Made by a program: the position numbers and the translations under genes. A DNA stretch of 64,000 nucleotides from GWE2-40-63 sp041664345 (GTDB taxonomy: Bacteria > Bacteroidota > Bacteroidia > Bacteroidales > SZUA-534): assembly GCA_041664345.1 (NCBI GenBank), contig JBAYKX010000002.1:62001-126000 (forward strand), read 5' to 3'. The notes beneath the pieces were generated by a model, which saw nothing but the letters and a program-made list of their open reading frames with translations, had not been told where the DNA came from and made no database searches. Of the stretch, positions 8,130-16,536 are shown in pieces. Each line of letters starts with the position of its first letter. Within the stretch, counting starts at the first letter, position 1.

Positions 8130-10478
8130 TGCTTCGACCGGATTCCTAGTAGCCGCCCGCCAACTCTGCCATAATACCGTTAACAATGCTACACACAACG
8201 TGAGCATACCACCCAATAAAAATACCCACCAATTCAGGCTGGTTTTATAAGCAAAGTTTTCGAGCCATTTTTGTAAAGCAAACCAAGCTACAGGTATTGC
8301 AATTATAAAGGCTAGCAATATCCATTTAATAAAATCGACATTAAGTAACGTAAGAATTTCAATCACTTTAGCTCCGTTTACCTTACGCACGCCAATTTCT
8401 TTGGTGCGTTTTCCAATCATAAAAAAAGCCAGCCCAATCAACCCCAAAACCGCCATAATAATAGAAAGCGTTGTAGCGGCAATTATCAGGTTCATTAGTT
8501 TAATTTCACTTTCGTAAATATCGCGGTAGTGACCATCGAGGAATTGATAATCGAAAGGAAAATTGGGTGAAACCTCCTGCCATATCTCTTTAAACCGCTC
8601 AATGGATTTTTTCATTTGTAAGGGCGAAACACCATCGAAACGGACATACAAAATCCCACTTTTATCATCGGTGCAACGCAATGCCAATGGTTCAATGGAT
8701 TCGTGAAGGCTTTTTTGATAAATATCTTTTATTACACCAACTACATTATTGGTTTTTTTATCTTCGTTTAGACTTGAACCAATAACCTGAGCCATCTCAT
8801 ATTTTTTCGACAAGGTTTGATTTACCATGATATCCTGACGCTTTTCCGATTCCTGAGTAAAGCCATTGCCCTCGGCTATCTGTAAATTAAAAAGTTCAGG
8901 TAAATCATAACTTACATTGAGCAGATTGAAATTTACGTGTATCTGTCCACCATTATAATACAATTGGCGTCCCCAGTTTTCTCCAAAATCACCGAAAAGC
9001 TCACTTCCAAAGCCAACACCGGTTACCCCGGTTACCTTTTCAAATTCCTGTTCCAGATACAAGGCTTTTAATGCCGATTCAGGATTTTGGTTCACATACA
9101 GGATGTTTTGTTTTGGAAAACCATCGTTATGCTCCATCATAAAATAGTTTTGCTTGTAAATAAATAGGGCACCAATAAGCAAAACCATGGTAATACCAAA
9201 TTGAAAAACCATTAGACCATATTGTTGGCGTTGTTTTGCAGGAGAATGATTAACTTTTAGGCTTAACACCAATGGCTGTTGGCTGGTAACAATAGCCGGC
9301 AAAACACCAAAAAAGAGTAAAACAAACAAAATTAATAGTCCCATTAATCCAATATTTGATACGGTAAAAACATTGCCCAGAGCGAAAGCCGATTGGGTAT
9401 AATGGTTGAACAGGGGCAAAAAGATGGAAATAAGGCCGATGCTTACAATAATAGCCGATAAAAGGATTAAACCCGTGGTTGTTAGTGAATGCAGCATGAT
9501 TTGTTGACTATTAGCCCCAATGGTCCGGCGGATGCTCAACTGTTTGCGGTTTTCGTCCACCTGTGCCCTATTGAGGTTGAAATAATTAATTCCGCCAACC
9601 AACAATATCAATAACCCAATAGCTCCCAACAGCCTTACTGTAAATAAATTATTGGTAATAAAAACGCCATCGGTATCAAAATCGCTGAGATGCAAATTAT
9701 CCAGTAAACTATAATTAAAAGGAATAGCATCGTGCACCCATTCCGGCGACTGGCTTACAAAAGCGGTTTTGGCTTTTTCGTTCATCTGCTTAAAATCAGC
9801 CTGGGGGCTTAACAAGGCAAAACCGGTATTATTACAGGTTCCCCAATGTTCCGCATTTTCCCGGTACCAATCTATTTTCATTAATCCCGAAACCGATAAT
9901 ACCATATTAAACCTAAACGAACAATTGTTCGGGATATCGTTCATTACAGCGGTTACGGTATATTCATGAATGCCAAATGTTGTTGTTTTCAGTTGAACCG
10001 TTTTACCCACAGGATTTTCGCTACCAAATATCTTTTGTGCCTCCGATTGAGTCAATACCATGGAATATGGTAACATTAGCGACGTGGACAAATCGCCGTA
10101 TTGGCAGTTAAATTTAAAAACATTAAAAAAGGAGGAATCAGCATAAATAACAGGTTGTATCAGGTAATCGATTTGGTTATACCGGATAATATCCTGACCC
10201 GACCACGATGCCTGGTAAAGTGTCATTTGCTCAATCTCGGGCAAGCTTTTTTGTATAAGTTTGGCCTGATTTAATGATAAACGGGGACCCCAGTTACTTT
10301 CAACCCTGACTATCCGCTCGTGTGAAGGAAAAAATCGGTCGGCTTCCATCTCTTTTTTAACATAAAGAAACAAAAGGGTACTGCATGTTAAGCCAATTAC
10401 CATGCAAACCAGATTGATTATGGTAAAAAACTTGTTCCGCATCAAACTTCGGATAGCCGTGATTAAATATGTTTTCAT
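8115..10478 (-). CDS. FtsX-like ABC transporter permease (permease 1)
   Basis: A double-FtsX permease of about 787 residues. I choose the ATG at 10478 (MKTYLITAIRSLMRNKF) because paralogues start just before the same basic segment and first helix; the frame could open 20 codons earlier with MKSCKSPS, which has no counterpart. Layout: helix 1, periplasmic domain with paired cysteines nearby (NNCSF and WGTCNN), first FtsX block with RKQLSIRRTIGAN, second periplasmic domain, and a C-terminal FtsX block with KEIGVRKVNGAKVIEI ending NPVEALRYE. It is the most divergent of the four in the C-terminal helices (NWWVFLLGGMLTLCVALL). It lies 114 bases downstream of the ATPase gene and is probably its first partner. 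Confidence 0.92.
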   Translation of the reverse strand: MKTYLITAIRSLMRNKFFTIINLVCMVIGLTCSTLLFLYVKKEMEADRFFPSHERIVRVESNWGPRLSLNQAKLIQKSLPEIEQMTLYQASWSGQDIIRYNQIDYLIQPVIYADSSFFNVFKFNCQYGDLSTSLMLPYSMVLTQSEAQKIFGSENPVGKTVQLKTTTFGIHEYTVTAVMNDIPNNCSFRFNMVLSVSGLMKIDWYRENAEHWGTCNNTGFALLSPQADFKQMNEKAKTAFVSQSPEWVHDAIPFNYSLLDNLHLSDFDTDGVFITNNLFTVRLLGAIGLLILLVGGINYFNLNRAQVDENRKQLSIRRTIGANSQQIMLHSLTTTGLILLSAIIVSIGLISIFLPLFNHYTQSAFALGNVFTVSNIGLMGLLILFVLLFFGVLPAIVTSQQPLVLSLKVNHSPAKQRQQYGLMVFQFGITMVLLIGALFIYKQNYFMMEHNDGFPKQNILYVNQNPESALKALYLEQEFEKVTGVTGVGFGSELFGDFGENWGRQLYYNGGQIHVNFNLLNVSYDLPELFNLQIAEGNGFTQESEKRQDIMVNQTLSKKYEMAQVIGSSLNEDKKTNNVVGVIKDIYQKSLHESIEPLALRCTDDKSGILYVRFDGVSPLQMKKSIERFKEIWQEVSPNFPFDYQFLDGHYRDIYESEIKLMNLIIAATTLSIIMAVLGLIGLAFFMIGKRTKEIGVRKVNGAKVIEILTLLNVDFIKWILLAFIIAIPVAWFALQKWLENFAYKTSLNWWVFLLGGMLTLCVALLTVLWQSWRAATRNPVEALRYE

Positions 10479-10540
10479 TATATTAAATTTGATTATCGAA
10501 TTTCTAGGTTTTAACGAAGGTGATTTGCAGCTTTTCAAGC

Positions 10541-10592
10541 ATAATTCTTTGAAACCTTGTAATCTTGTAACCTTTCCACCTTTCCACCTTTT
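10541..10592. repeat. Pyrimidine octamer repeat between ATPase and permease 1
   Basis: Loose repetition of ACCTTGTA/ATCTTGTA/ACCTTTCC octamers, the same pyrimidine-strand family as in the other spacers of this operon. The purine half is absent here, so no local hairpin is expected. Confidence 0.5.
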
Positions 10593-11273
10593 TTATTCCT
10601 TATTTGTCTTTTCAGTAATCACCGCCCCATCCAGCAAATTAATCACCCGGTGGGCGTAACCGGAATCGCGGTCACTGTGTGTTACCATTACTATGGTGGT
10701 GCCTTCCTGGTTCAATTCCGAGAGCAGGTTCATTACCTCGACACCGTTTTTCGAGTCGAGGTTACCCGTAGGTTCATCGGCTAGTATCAGTTTGGGGTTG
10801 GCTACTACCGCCCGCGAAATGGCTACGCGTTGTTGTTGCCCTCCCGAAAGTTGTTGCGGAAAATGCTTAGCGCGATGCCCAATTTTCATTCGTTTAAGCA
10901 CTTCTTCCACCTTTTGCCTGCGTTCCGAGGCTTTCATGTTGAGGTAAATGAGCGGAAGCTCTACGTTTTCATACACGTTGAGTTCATCAATCAGGTTAAA
11001 ACTCTGGAACACAAAGCCAATATTCCCTTTGCGGAACTTGGTACGTTCCCGTTCTTTCAGTTTAGCCACTTCAATACCGTTGAACTGGTATCCGCCATCG
11101 GTTGGATTGTCGAGCAATCCCAGAATGTTCAATAAGGTCGATTTACCACAACCCGAAGGCCCCATAATGGCAACAAATTCGCCGGATTTTACATGCACAT
11201 CCACCTGGTTCAGAGCCAAAGTTTCTACTTCTTCGGTTCTAAATACTTTTGAGAGTTTTTCAGTTTTTATCAT
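10593..11273 (-). CDS. ABC transporter ATP-binding protein, MacB/LolD type
   Basis: A 226-residue stand-alone nucleotide-binding domain that should drive the permeases of this operon from the cytoplasmic side. Visible motifs: Walker A GPSGCGKS (38-45), Q-loop Q90 in FVFQSFNL, signature LSGGQ (142-146), Walker B with DEPTGNLDS (166 on), and the H-loop in VMVTHSD. Length and the LNQVDVHVKSGEFVAIMGPSG start are typical of the LolD/MacB/FtsE group. It is the only ATPase seen alongside four permeases, so either they share it or further ATPases lie outside the window. It follows the four-helix-bundle gene after a 145-base spacer filled with octamer repeats. Confidence 0.95.
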   Translation of the reverse strand: MIKTEKLSKVFRTEEVETLALNQVDVHVKSGEFVAIMGPSGCGKSTLLNILGLLDNPTDGGYQFNGIEVAKLKERERTKFRKGNIGFVFQSFNLIDELNVYENVELPLIYLNMKASERRQKVEEVLKRMKIGHRAKHFPQQLSGGQQQRVAISRAVVANPKLILADEPTGNLDSKNGVEVMNLLSELNQEGTTIVMVTHSDRDSGYAHRVINLLDGAVITEKTNKE

Positions 11274-11279
11274 AATATT

Positions 11280-11412
11280 AAGGTTTCAGGGTTTCAGGGT
11301 TTCAGGGTGGAACGGTTTCAAGGTTTCAGGGTTTCAGGGTTTCAAGGTATTTTACCTTGCAACCTTGTTACCTTGCACTCTTGTCACCTTGTTACCCTGC
11401 CACCCTTTACCC
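11280..11412. repeat. Octamer repeat array, the clearest fold-back example
   Basis: The left half is tandem AGGGTTTC/AAGGTTTC (11281-11348) and the right half is ACCTTGCA, ACCTTGTT, ACCCTGCC units (11353-11410). CAGGGT/CAAGGT can pair with ACCCTG/ACCTTG in 6-bp stems separated by 2-base pyrimidine mismatches, in step for about seven units. It lies between the ATPase start and the end of the four-helix-bundle gene. Confidence 0.8.
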
Positions 11413-11418
11413 AAATTT

Positions 11419-11778
11419 TTATATTCTTAAGCTTTCTCTGTATGTTATCATCTTTTGAATCATTTTCGATTCTTTTCTGGTTTGCTCAATTAAGTCGCCG
11501 GCATTCTCAATCAGGCCCACTCGTTCCGCTATTATTAGTTGAGTTCTTAATTCGCCGCATGATCCCTTTGATATATTTAAAAAACGGATAAACTCATTGT
11601 TTGAATTTCTATCAAAGCCTTCCGCAATATTCGAAGGAATTGAAACCGATGATCTTTGTATCTGATCACGAAATCCCCAATCTTTACTATCCTTAAAAAG
11701 GCTATAGGTTGTAACAGCCAAATCAACACCTTCTTGCCAAATTTTCAAATCTTCAAAATTTTTAATTTCATTTTCCAT
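11419..11778 (-). CDS. Four-helix-bundle protein (S23 / 23S rRNA intervening-sequence protein family)
   Basis: A 119-residue all-helical protein with the hallmarks of the TIGR02436 four-helix-bundle family: FEDLKIWQEGVDLAV at the start, WGFRDQIQRSSVSIPSNIAEG in the middle, and the helix EFIRFLNISKGSCGELRTQL. Members were first found encoded in 23S rRNA intervening sequences but are common as lone genes in Bacteroidota; their biochemical role is unknown. It lies in the operon between the adaptor and the ATPase, same strand, but is flanked on both sides by octamer repeats, so it may be a passenger inserted with that repetitive DNA rather than a transporter part. Confidence 0.88.
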   Translation of the reverse strand: MENEIKNFEDLKIWQEGVDLAVTTYSLFKDSKDWGFRDQIQRSSVSIPSNIAEGFDRNSNNEFIRFLNISKGSCGELRTQLIIAERVGLIENAGDLIEQTRKESKMIQKMITYRESLRI

Positions 11779-11850
11779 GATTATTATATTTAATTGGTTT
11801 TACGGCTAAAAAGTTACATAATAAATCTAAATCAGTAAATTCTTTTTTAA

Positions 11851-11950
11851 TCTTGTTGCCCTGCCACCTTGTTACCCTGTCACCTTGCCACCTTGCTACC
11901 CTGATACCTTTCCACCCTGTAACCCTGCCACCTTGTAACCCTGCCACCTA
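11851..11950. repeat. Pyrimidine octamer array (ACCYTGYY)n
   Basis: About twelve consecutive units such as ACCTTGTT, ACCCTGTC, ACCTTGCC, ACCCTGAT, all on the plus strand, reaching up to the adaptor stop codon. There is no purine half here, so this array could only pair with the purine arrays at 7903 or 11281. Confidence 0.75.
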
Positions 11951-13219
11951 ATCCAACACCAACCGTTCGTTTTCCCCAAACGTATCGTACCCCGAAGTGA
12001 CTACCCGTTCACCAGGCTCCAAACCTTCCAACAGTTCATAAAATTTTGGGTTTTGGCTTCCAATTTTAATAGTCCTTTTTTCGGCCGATTTTCCATCAGC
12101 ACCGATTACAAAAATCCATTGTCCACCGGTGGATTGAAAGAAATTTCCACGTGGCAAAAGCAACGATTCTTTGGGATCGCCCAATTGCAGGCGGGTGTAG
12201 TAAGTTTGTCCCGTTCGCATGTTTTGCGGGTTTTCTCCATCAAAAACCATCTCCACGGCAAAACGGCCATCTCTTACTTCGGGCAATACCTTGCGTATTT
12301 TCAATTGAAATTCCACACCTTGCCGTTCAAGGACAGCCGTTAGTCCTACGCGCACTTTGTCAATATAATGTTCATCAATTTGGGCTACTACCTTAAATGA
12401 AGTAAGCACGTGTATTTGACCCAGCCTTCCGCCTTGTGGGATTGATTGCCCCAGTTCGGCATCCAAAATAGTTAACTGACCGTCAACAGGGGCTTTCACG
12501 TTCAGTTGACCCTGCTGCTCGTGAACCAGTTTCAGGTTCAGTTCCATGTTGTGCAGGTTGTATTCCATTTGGCCCACTTGAATCGAGCGGTAAAGCGAAT
12601 CCTGCTTTTGCCGTTCCATATACAAATCGAACGACCGTTGGGCAAATTGATAATCCTCTTCTGCTTTTAGGTATTCTTCCTTCGAGATAAGTTGGTCGGC
12701 GTACAACGCTTTATTTTGTTCATATGCACGTATTTTCCGTTTAATATCGAACTCCAGGTTCAGCAATTCGCGTTTAATATTCAAGCGTTCCTGTTCCATG
12801 GTAACTTGGGTATTACGCAAAAAGTTGGCTTTTTCGGCCAGTTGAGCCTCGCTGTTCAGAATGTTCATGGTCAAATCGGAATTACTCAACCGCAAAATTA
12901 CTTCGCCTTGCTTCACCATGGAGCCTTCTTCCACAACCCGTTCTTCCACACGTCCACCCACTCGGGCATCGAGGTAAATGGTAGCAATGGGTTCCACATT
13001 TCCGGTGACAGTAATGTAGTCGTGAAAAATTCCCTTTTCCACAGTATCAACCGTAATCTTGTCCAATTCTACCCGTAAAGTGGAAACATTTTTCTTTATA
13101 AATGCCAAATAAATCATTCCCAGTATTAACAGAATCCCAATTCCCATATAAATATGTTTGGGGCGTATCCCTTTTTTCTTTTCAATTACCTTATCCATTG
13201 TTTCGCTTGTGGTTTCCAT
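11948..13219 (-). CDS. Periplasmic adaptor (membrane fusion protein, MacA/HlyD family)
   Basis: A 423-residue adaptor linking the inner-membrane permeases to the TolC channel. One N-terminal membrane anchor (about residues 22-42, IYMGIGILLILGMIYLAFI) follows a short cytoplasmic segment rich in lysine. Next come a beta strand pair and half of the lipoyl domain (VSGxVEP-like stretch YITVTGNVEPIATI, DARVGGRVEERVVEEGSMV), a long coiled-coil hairpin (about 105-215), the second lipoyl half (NVKAPVDGQLT), then beta-barrel and membrane-proximal domains ending ERVVTSGYDTF. This architecture is that of MacA-like proteins. It is 411 bases downstream of the TolC gene and shares its strand. Confidence 0.94.
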   Translation of the reverse strand: METTSETMDKVIEKKKGIRPKHIYMGIGILLILGMIYLAFIKKNVSTLRVELDKITVDTVEKGIFHDYITVTGNVEPIATIYLDARVGGRVEERVVEEGSMVKQGEVILRLSNSDLTMNILNSEAQLAEKANFLRNTQVTMEQERLNIKRELLNLEFDIKRKIRAYEQNKALYADQLISKEEYLKAEEDYQFAQRSFDLYMERQKQDSLYRSIQVGQMEYNLHNMELNLKLVHEQQGQLNVKAPVDGQLTILDAELGQSIPQGGRLGQIHVLTSFKVVAQIDEHYIDKVRVGLTAVLERQGVEFQLKIRKVLPEVRDGRFAVEMVFDGENPQNMRTGQTYYTRLQLGDPKESLLLPRGNFFQSTGGQWIFVIGADGKSAEKRTIKIGSQNPKFYELLEGLEPGERVVTSGYDTFGENERLVLD

Positions 13220-13630
13220 AATACATTTTTGGTTTCAAGGTTATAAAGTTACAGGGTATCAAGGTCTCAAAAAAAAATATTTTCAATCTTAATTCTCTGT
13301 TAGCTTACAACCTTATATTTTTAATTCTTATAACTATTCTAAAAACCATGTAACATTCCAATTTTCCAACCTTTGCTTTACTACTGAATGGTTTCCATCT
13401 GTATTTTTATTCCGAATAATCCTAGTTACAGTTTAAAATACTCACCCCTCTTTCCCCTCTCTTTCAAGAGAGGGGAGGTTTTTCCAATTAAGCATTACTG
13501 CTTATTCGGAGCGCACCCCTCCATTTCAAGGGAGGGGCAGGGGTGGGTAGGTTTTTAATAGCTTGTCCTTATTTAATTGATAACAATATTATATGAATAT
13601 TACCTTTCTACCCTGCAACCTTGCCACCCC
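13220..13630. other. Repeat-bearing spacer between TolC and adaptor genes
   Basis: There is no credible gene in this 411-base stretch. It has a short purine octamer-like run next to the adaptor start (13228-13268), AT-rich DNA, two GC-rich hairpins (CCCCTCTC/GAGAGGGG at 13454-13475, and CCCTCC/GGAGGG at 13516-13536 followed by GGCAGGGGTGGG), and pyrimidine octamers near the TolC stop (13602-13628). The hairpins lack T-runs and resemble dispersed palindromic repeats rather than terminators, so read-through into the adaptor gene is likely. Confidence 0.65.
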
Positions 13631-14947
13631 CTAAAGATGCTCCCAATTCCCTGTCTTATAAAACGCCAACATCTGGTTTCGCATCATGTAAACTAATTTT
13701 GCCTTCAATAGGCCAGCTTCAGCAGATACAAATCGCTGTTTGGCAGCTTGAAAATCAGTGACACTTGCTAATCCTTTTTCCATTTTCAGTGTAATGTTTT
13801 GAAGGTTCAATTTACTAAAATCATATAGCTCAACCGATGATTCATACTCGTTTTGTGCCGATTGTACATCATTAATTGCTTTCCAAATTGTGGTATATAA
13901 GTTATCTTTTTGTTTTTCCAATTCCAATTGTTGATTTAAAAGAGCAATTTGTTTTTGCTTTATTCTGCTATAGGTTGACGCACCGTTAAATACGGGTATT
14001 ACTAAACTCATATTTACCCATTGGTTTTGGTTGTTTGTTAATTGGCTATTGTAAGCGGCACTGTCTCCATCATAAAAACTTGTACCGTAGCCAGCTGATA
14101 GTGTCAACCTTGGTGAAATGGCGCCTTTTGCCATTGCCAAATCTTTTTCCGATGCATTCAGTAAATACTCCTGTTGTTTAATTTCAGGAAGTATGGTTAT
14201 TGCATCATCAAATACCGAATCAATTTTGGGCGATGGGTTAACAACAAGCGGGTTAATTTGAAGGGTATCAAGCACGAACTCACTGTGGGCATTAATTCTT
14301 AACAATTGCTTTAAATCAAGAAGGGTACTATTATAATTGTTTTTTGCTTGTGTTAAACTAAGTTTATCGGCTGCCCATTGGCTTTTAAGATCTTGCAAGG
14401 TTAATGGCGATTCTTTACCTACTTCAACAATTTTTTGCATTCGGTTATACTGTAAATCCGATAAGTCAACTTGGTTTTGAGCCACACGGGCTAAGCCATC
14501 GCTATACAAAACGGTATAATAGGCTGTCATTATGCGAAAAACTAAAATATTCCGCTCACTTTCGGCATTTTGTTTTTGGGCTGAAAGTAAAAACTTGTTA
14601 AAAGCTATTGAGTTATATTTTACAAATCCTTGAAAAATATTCACCGATGATTGCACCCAATAACTATTTCCCATAGTTTGGTTGAATGTGACAGCATTCG
14701 TGTTGCCATCAATATTCCGTCCAAAGTTTAAACTAACATCGGAACCCAAATTTAGGTTGGGCAATACATCTGTCTTGCTTTCCATATAACTAACTTCTTG
14801 CGAGGCAACCATATTATATGCCTGATTCAGACGAATGTTATTCTCCGTGGCATATCCAACACATTTTGAAAGGTTCCAAACTTCTTGGGAATAACCAACC
14901 GAAGTAAAAGCTATAAAAATGATAATGTATAAAATTGATTTTAGCAT
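13631..14947 (-). CDS. TolC-family outer membrane efflux protein
   Basis: About 438 residues from the preferred ATG at 14947, which gives a clean signal peptide (MLKSILYIIIFIAFTSVGYSQ) cleaved after YSQ-type residues. An upstream start at 15028 would add 27 residues ahead of the signal and would overlap the sigma-54 site. The mature protein has the two long alpha-hairpin repeats of outer membrane factors (for example LNLGSDVSLNFGRN and the repeat around LTLSAGYGTSFYDG, each followed by coiled-coil stretches). It should form the trimeric exit duct for the adaptor and permeases downstream. It is the first gene of the operon. Confidence 0.93.
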   Translation of the reverse strand: MLKSILYIIIFIAFTSVGYSQEVWNLSKCVGYATENNIRLNQAYNMVASQEVSYMESKTDVLPNLNLGSDVSLNFGRNIDGNTNAVTFNQTMGNSYWVQSSVNIFQGFVKYNSIAFNKFLLSAQKQNAESERNILVFRIMTAYYTVLYSDGLARVAQNQVDLSDLQYNRMQKIVEVGKESPLTLQDLKSQWAADKLSLTQAKNNYNSTLLDLKQLLRINAHSEFVLDTLQINPLVVNPSPKIDSVFDDAITILPEIKQQEYLLNASEKDLAMAKGAISPRLTLSAGYGTSFYDGDSAAYNSQLTNNQNQWVNMSLVIPVFNGASTYSRIKQKQIALLNQQLELEKQKDNLYTTIWKAINDVQSAQNEYESSVELYDFSKLNLQNITLKMEKGLASVTDFQAAKQRFVSAEAGLLKAKLVYMMRNQMLAFYKTGNWEHL

Positions 14948-14974
14948 GATTAATTTTTTAATGTTTAAAGCATA

Positions 14975-14990
14975 TCCAAGGGTTATGCCA
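14975..14990 (-). promoter_or_regulatory. Candidate sigma-54 promoter for the export operon
   Basis: On the minus strand the sequence TGGCATAACCCTTGGA matches the -24/-12 consensus TGGCACG-N4-TTGCA in spacing and at TGGCA and TTG, with one change at the -12 C (TTGG). Transcription would start about 12 bases on, leaving a leader of about 20 bases before the TolC ATG at 14947. An NtrC-family sigma-54 activator is encoded 1.5 kb away, which supports the call. Confidence 0.6.
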
Positions 14991-15199
14991 AAAATGTTAA
15001 ACATTTGATATGTAGCAATATAATTCAATCCACCGAAGCTTGTTGAAAAATAAGTGTCAATTATTTTTACACCTCGTGTCGATATTTTTTACATATTGGT
15101 TAGCTTAGCATTTAATTCATGTGAGTATAACCCAAATTGAGCGATTTGCTACCACAAATCTGCTCAATTTTAATTAACAGATAGTGTTAATAATATTTT

Positions 15200-15207
15200 T
15201 ATATTTG
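15200..15207 (+). promoter_or_regulatory. Candidate -7 element before the HigB-like gene
   Basis: TATATTTG fits TAnnTTTG but lies only 4 bases before the toxin ATG, which would give an almost leaderless transcript. No convincing -33 element was found. Confidence 0.3.
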
Positions 15208-15211
15208 GATA

Positions 15212-15544
15212 ATGGATATTACCTTTGCAAATAAGAAATTAGAAGAATGGGCGAATAGTTTTGCCCTTTCCCAAAAAAAACTAGGTAATGACAGAGCGGC
15301 TAAATATCATCAACGACTTGGAGATATGCGAGACGCGGAAAGTTTCAATGACCTGAAATTTTTGCCTGGAAATTTTCATAATTTATCGGGTAACAGAAAT
15401 GGTCAGTGGTCATGTAGTTTGGACCATCCTTATCGGTTAATATTTGAGCCAGCAATACAGCCTGTTCCTACAAATGAACATGGCACTCCAATCTTAACCG
15501 AAATAAAAATAGTTGAGATTATTGAAATTGTTGACTACCACTAA
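15212..15544 (+). CDS. HigB-like toxin (RelE/ParE superfamily)
   Basis: A 110-residue protein of the plasmid-maintenance killer type. The fold cues are an N-terminal strand and two helices (FANKKLEEWANSF, RAAKYHQRLGDM), then the central strands LPGNFHNLSGNRNGQWSCSLDHPYRLIFEPA, where the GQWS...YRLIF pattern is typical of HigB. It ends with strands EIKIVEIIEIVDYH. Such toxins cleave mRNA on the ribosome. The stop is 12 bases before a HigA-type antitoxin gene, the usual toxin-first order of higBA loci. It is encoded divergently from the export operon. Confidence 0.85.
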   Translation: MDITFANKKLEEWANSFALSQKKLGNDRAAKYHQRLGDMRDAESFNDLKFLPGNFHNLSGNRNGQWSCSLDHPYRLIFEPAIQPVPTNEHGTPILTEIKIVEIIEIVDYH

Positions 15545-15556
15545 AAGATTAAATTT

Positions 15557-16483
15557 ATGTCACTAATTAATGAATATTCACCAGATATAGTTTTTCACCC
15601 TGCCACCACTCTAAACGAGAAGTTAGAAGAAATGGGCATGAGCAAGAAAGAGTTTGCCCTTAGGACCGATAAGCCTGAAAAAACAATTATTGCTGTTTTA
15701 AACGAAGAAAGTTCGCTTACGCCTGAAATGGCTATCCTTTTTGAAAACGTTACCCAAATACCTGCACAATTTTGGATTAATAAACAAGCTAGATATAACG
15801 AATTTGTTGCACGTAAAAAACATGAGGGAATAATTGCCGAAGCTTCGGAATGGGCTATGCAATTTCCATATTCAGAGATGGCACAATATGGCTGGGTTGT
15901 TTCAGCCCAAAATACTAAGGAAAAAACCATTAATTTGTTAAGCTATTTTGGTGTTGCATCACATCGTGCATGGGAAAAATTGTATGTTGAAACAGAATTA
16001 AAAGTTGCTGCTTATACATCATTAAAGCAATCGCACCAACCACACGCTATTTCGGCTTGGTTAAGGCAAGGAGAATTAGAGGCAAAACAAATTGATGCTC
16101 CTGAATTTAATGTCAAAAAACTAAAAAGCAACATTCCTGCAATGCGCCAATTAATGGTAGAACAGCCTGCCAATTTCTTTGAACATTTGCAGGAACTTTG
16201 TTTAATGGCTGGGGTTGTACTGTTATTAACACCCAAACTGCCCAAAGTTCCTTTAAGTGGCTCCACTCGTTGGTTAAACAATACACCGCTTATTCAGTTA
16301 ACTGCACAATATAAAAAGAATAACAGCTTTTGGATTATCTTCTTTCACGAATTGGGTCACATTATTTTGCATGGTAAAAAATTCATTTCGCTTGAAAATA
16401 TTGACTTTGCCTCCGCTGACCCTGAAAAAGAAGAAGAAGCACACCAATTTGCCATTAGCCAAACTTTTACAAACGAACAGTAA
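15557..16483 (+). CDS. HigA-type antitoxin fused to an ImmA/IrrE-like metallopeptidase domain
   Basis: A 308-residue protein. An N-terminal XRE helix-turn-helix (about 15-75, with LNEKLEEMGMSKKEFALRTDKPEKTI) of the HigA kind is followed by a linker and an IrrE-like domain with the zinc motif HELGH (264-268) and a downstream EEEAHQFA that should supply the third ligand. Proteins of this design repress their own operon and neutralise HigB; the peptidase part may cleave regulators. The chain ends 40 residues after HELGH, whereas relatives usually continue about 50 residues more, so the C-terminus may be truncated. It is followed 53 bases later by the NtrC-like gene. Confidence 0.82.
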   Translation: MSLINEYSPDIVFHPATTLNEKLEEMGMSKKEFALRTDKPEKTIIAVLNEESSLTPEMAILFENVTQIPAQFWINKQARYNEFVARKKHEGIIAEASEWAMQFPYSEMAQYGWVVSAQNTKEKTINLLSYFGVASHRAWEKLYVETELKVAAYTSLKQSHQPHAISAWLRQGELEAKQIDAPEFNVKKLKSNIPAMRQLMVEQPANFFEHLQELCLMAGVVLLLTPKLPKVPLSGSTRWLNNTPLIQLTAQYKKNNSFWIIFFHELGHIILHGKKFISLENIDFASADPEKEEEAHQFAISQTFTNEQ

Positions 16484-16536
16484 CAAGAATTAATGCAAAA
16501 TATTAAGGGTCTTATACATTAATTCCAATCCAACCC

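Noticed and set aside
11280..11412. CRISPR array
   Set aside because: The repeats are 8 bases long, degenerate, without unique spacers and change sense halfway.
11307..11591. Plus-strand frames across octamer repeats and the four-helix-bundle gene
   Set aside because: They are reverse-strand shadows of a real gene joined to repeat DNA.
12479..12510. Additional sigma-54 sites inside the export operon
   Set aside because: TGGCA/TTGC pairs seen on the minus strand in coding or repeat DNA have wrong spacing; only 14975-14990 fits.
13454..13475. Terminator between TolC and adaptor genes
   Set aside because: The hairpin has no T-run on the relevant strand and resembles the repeat palindromes found in other spacers.
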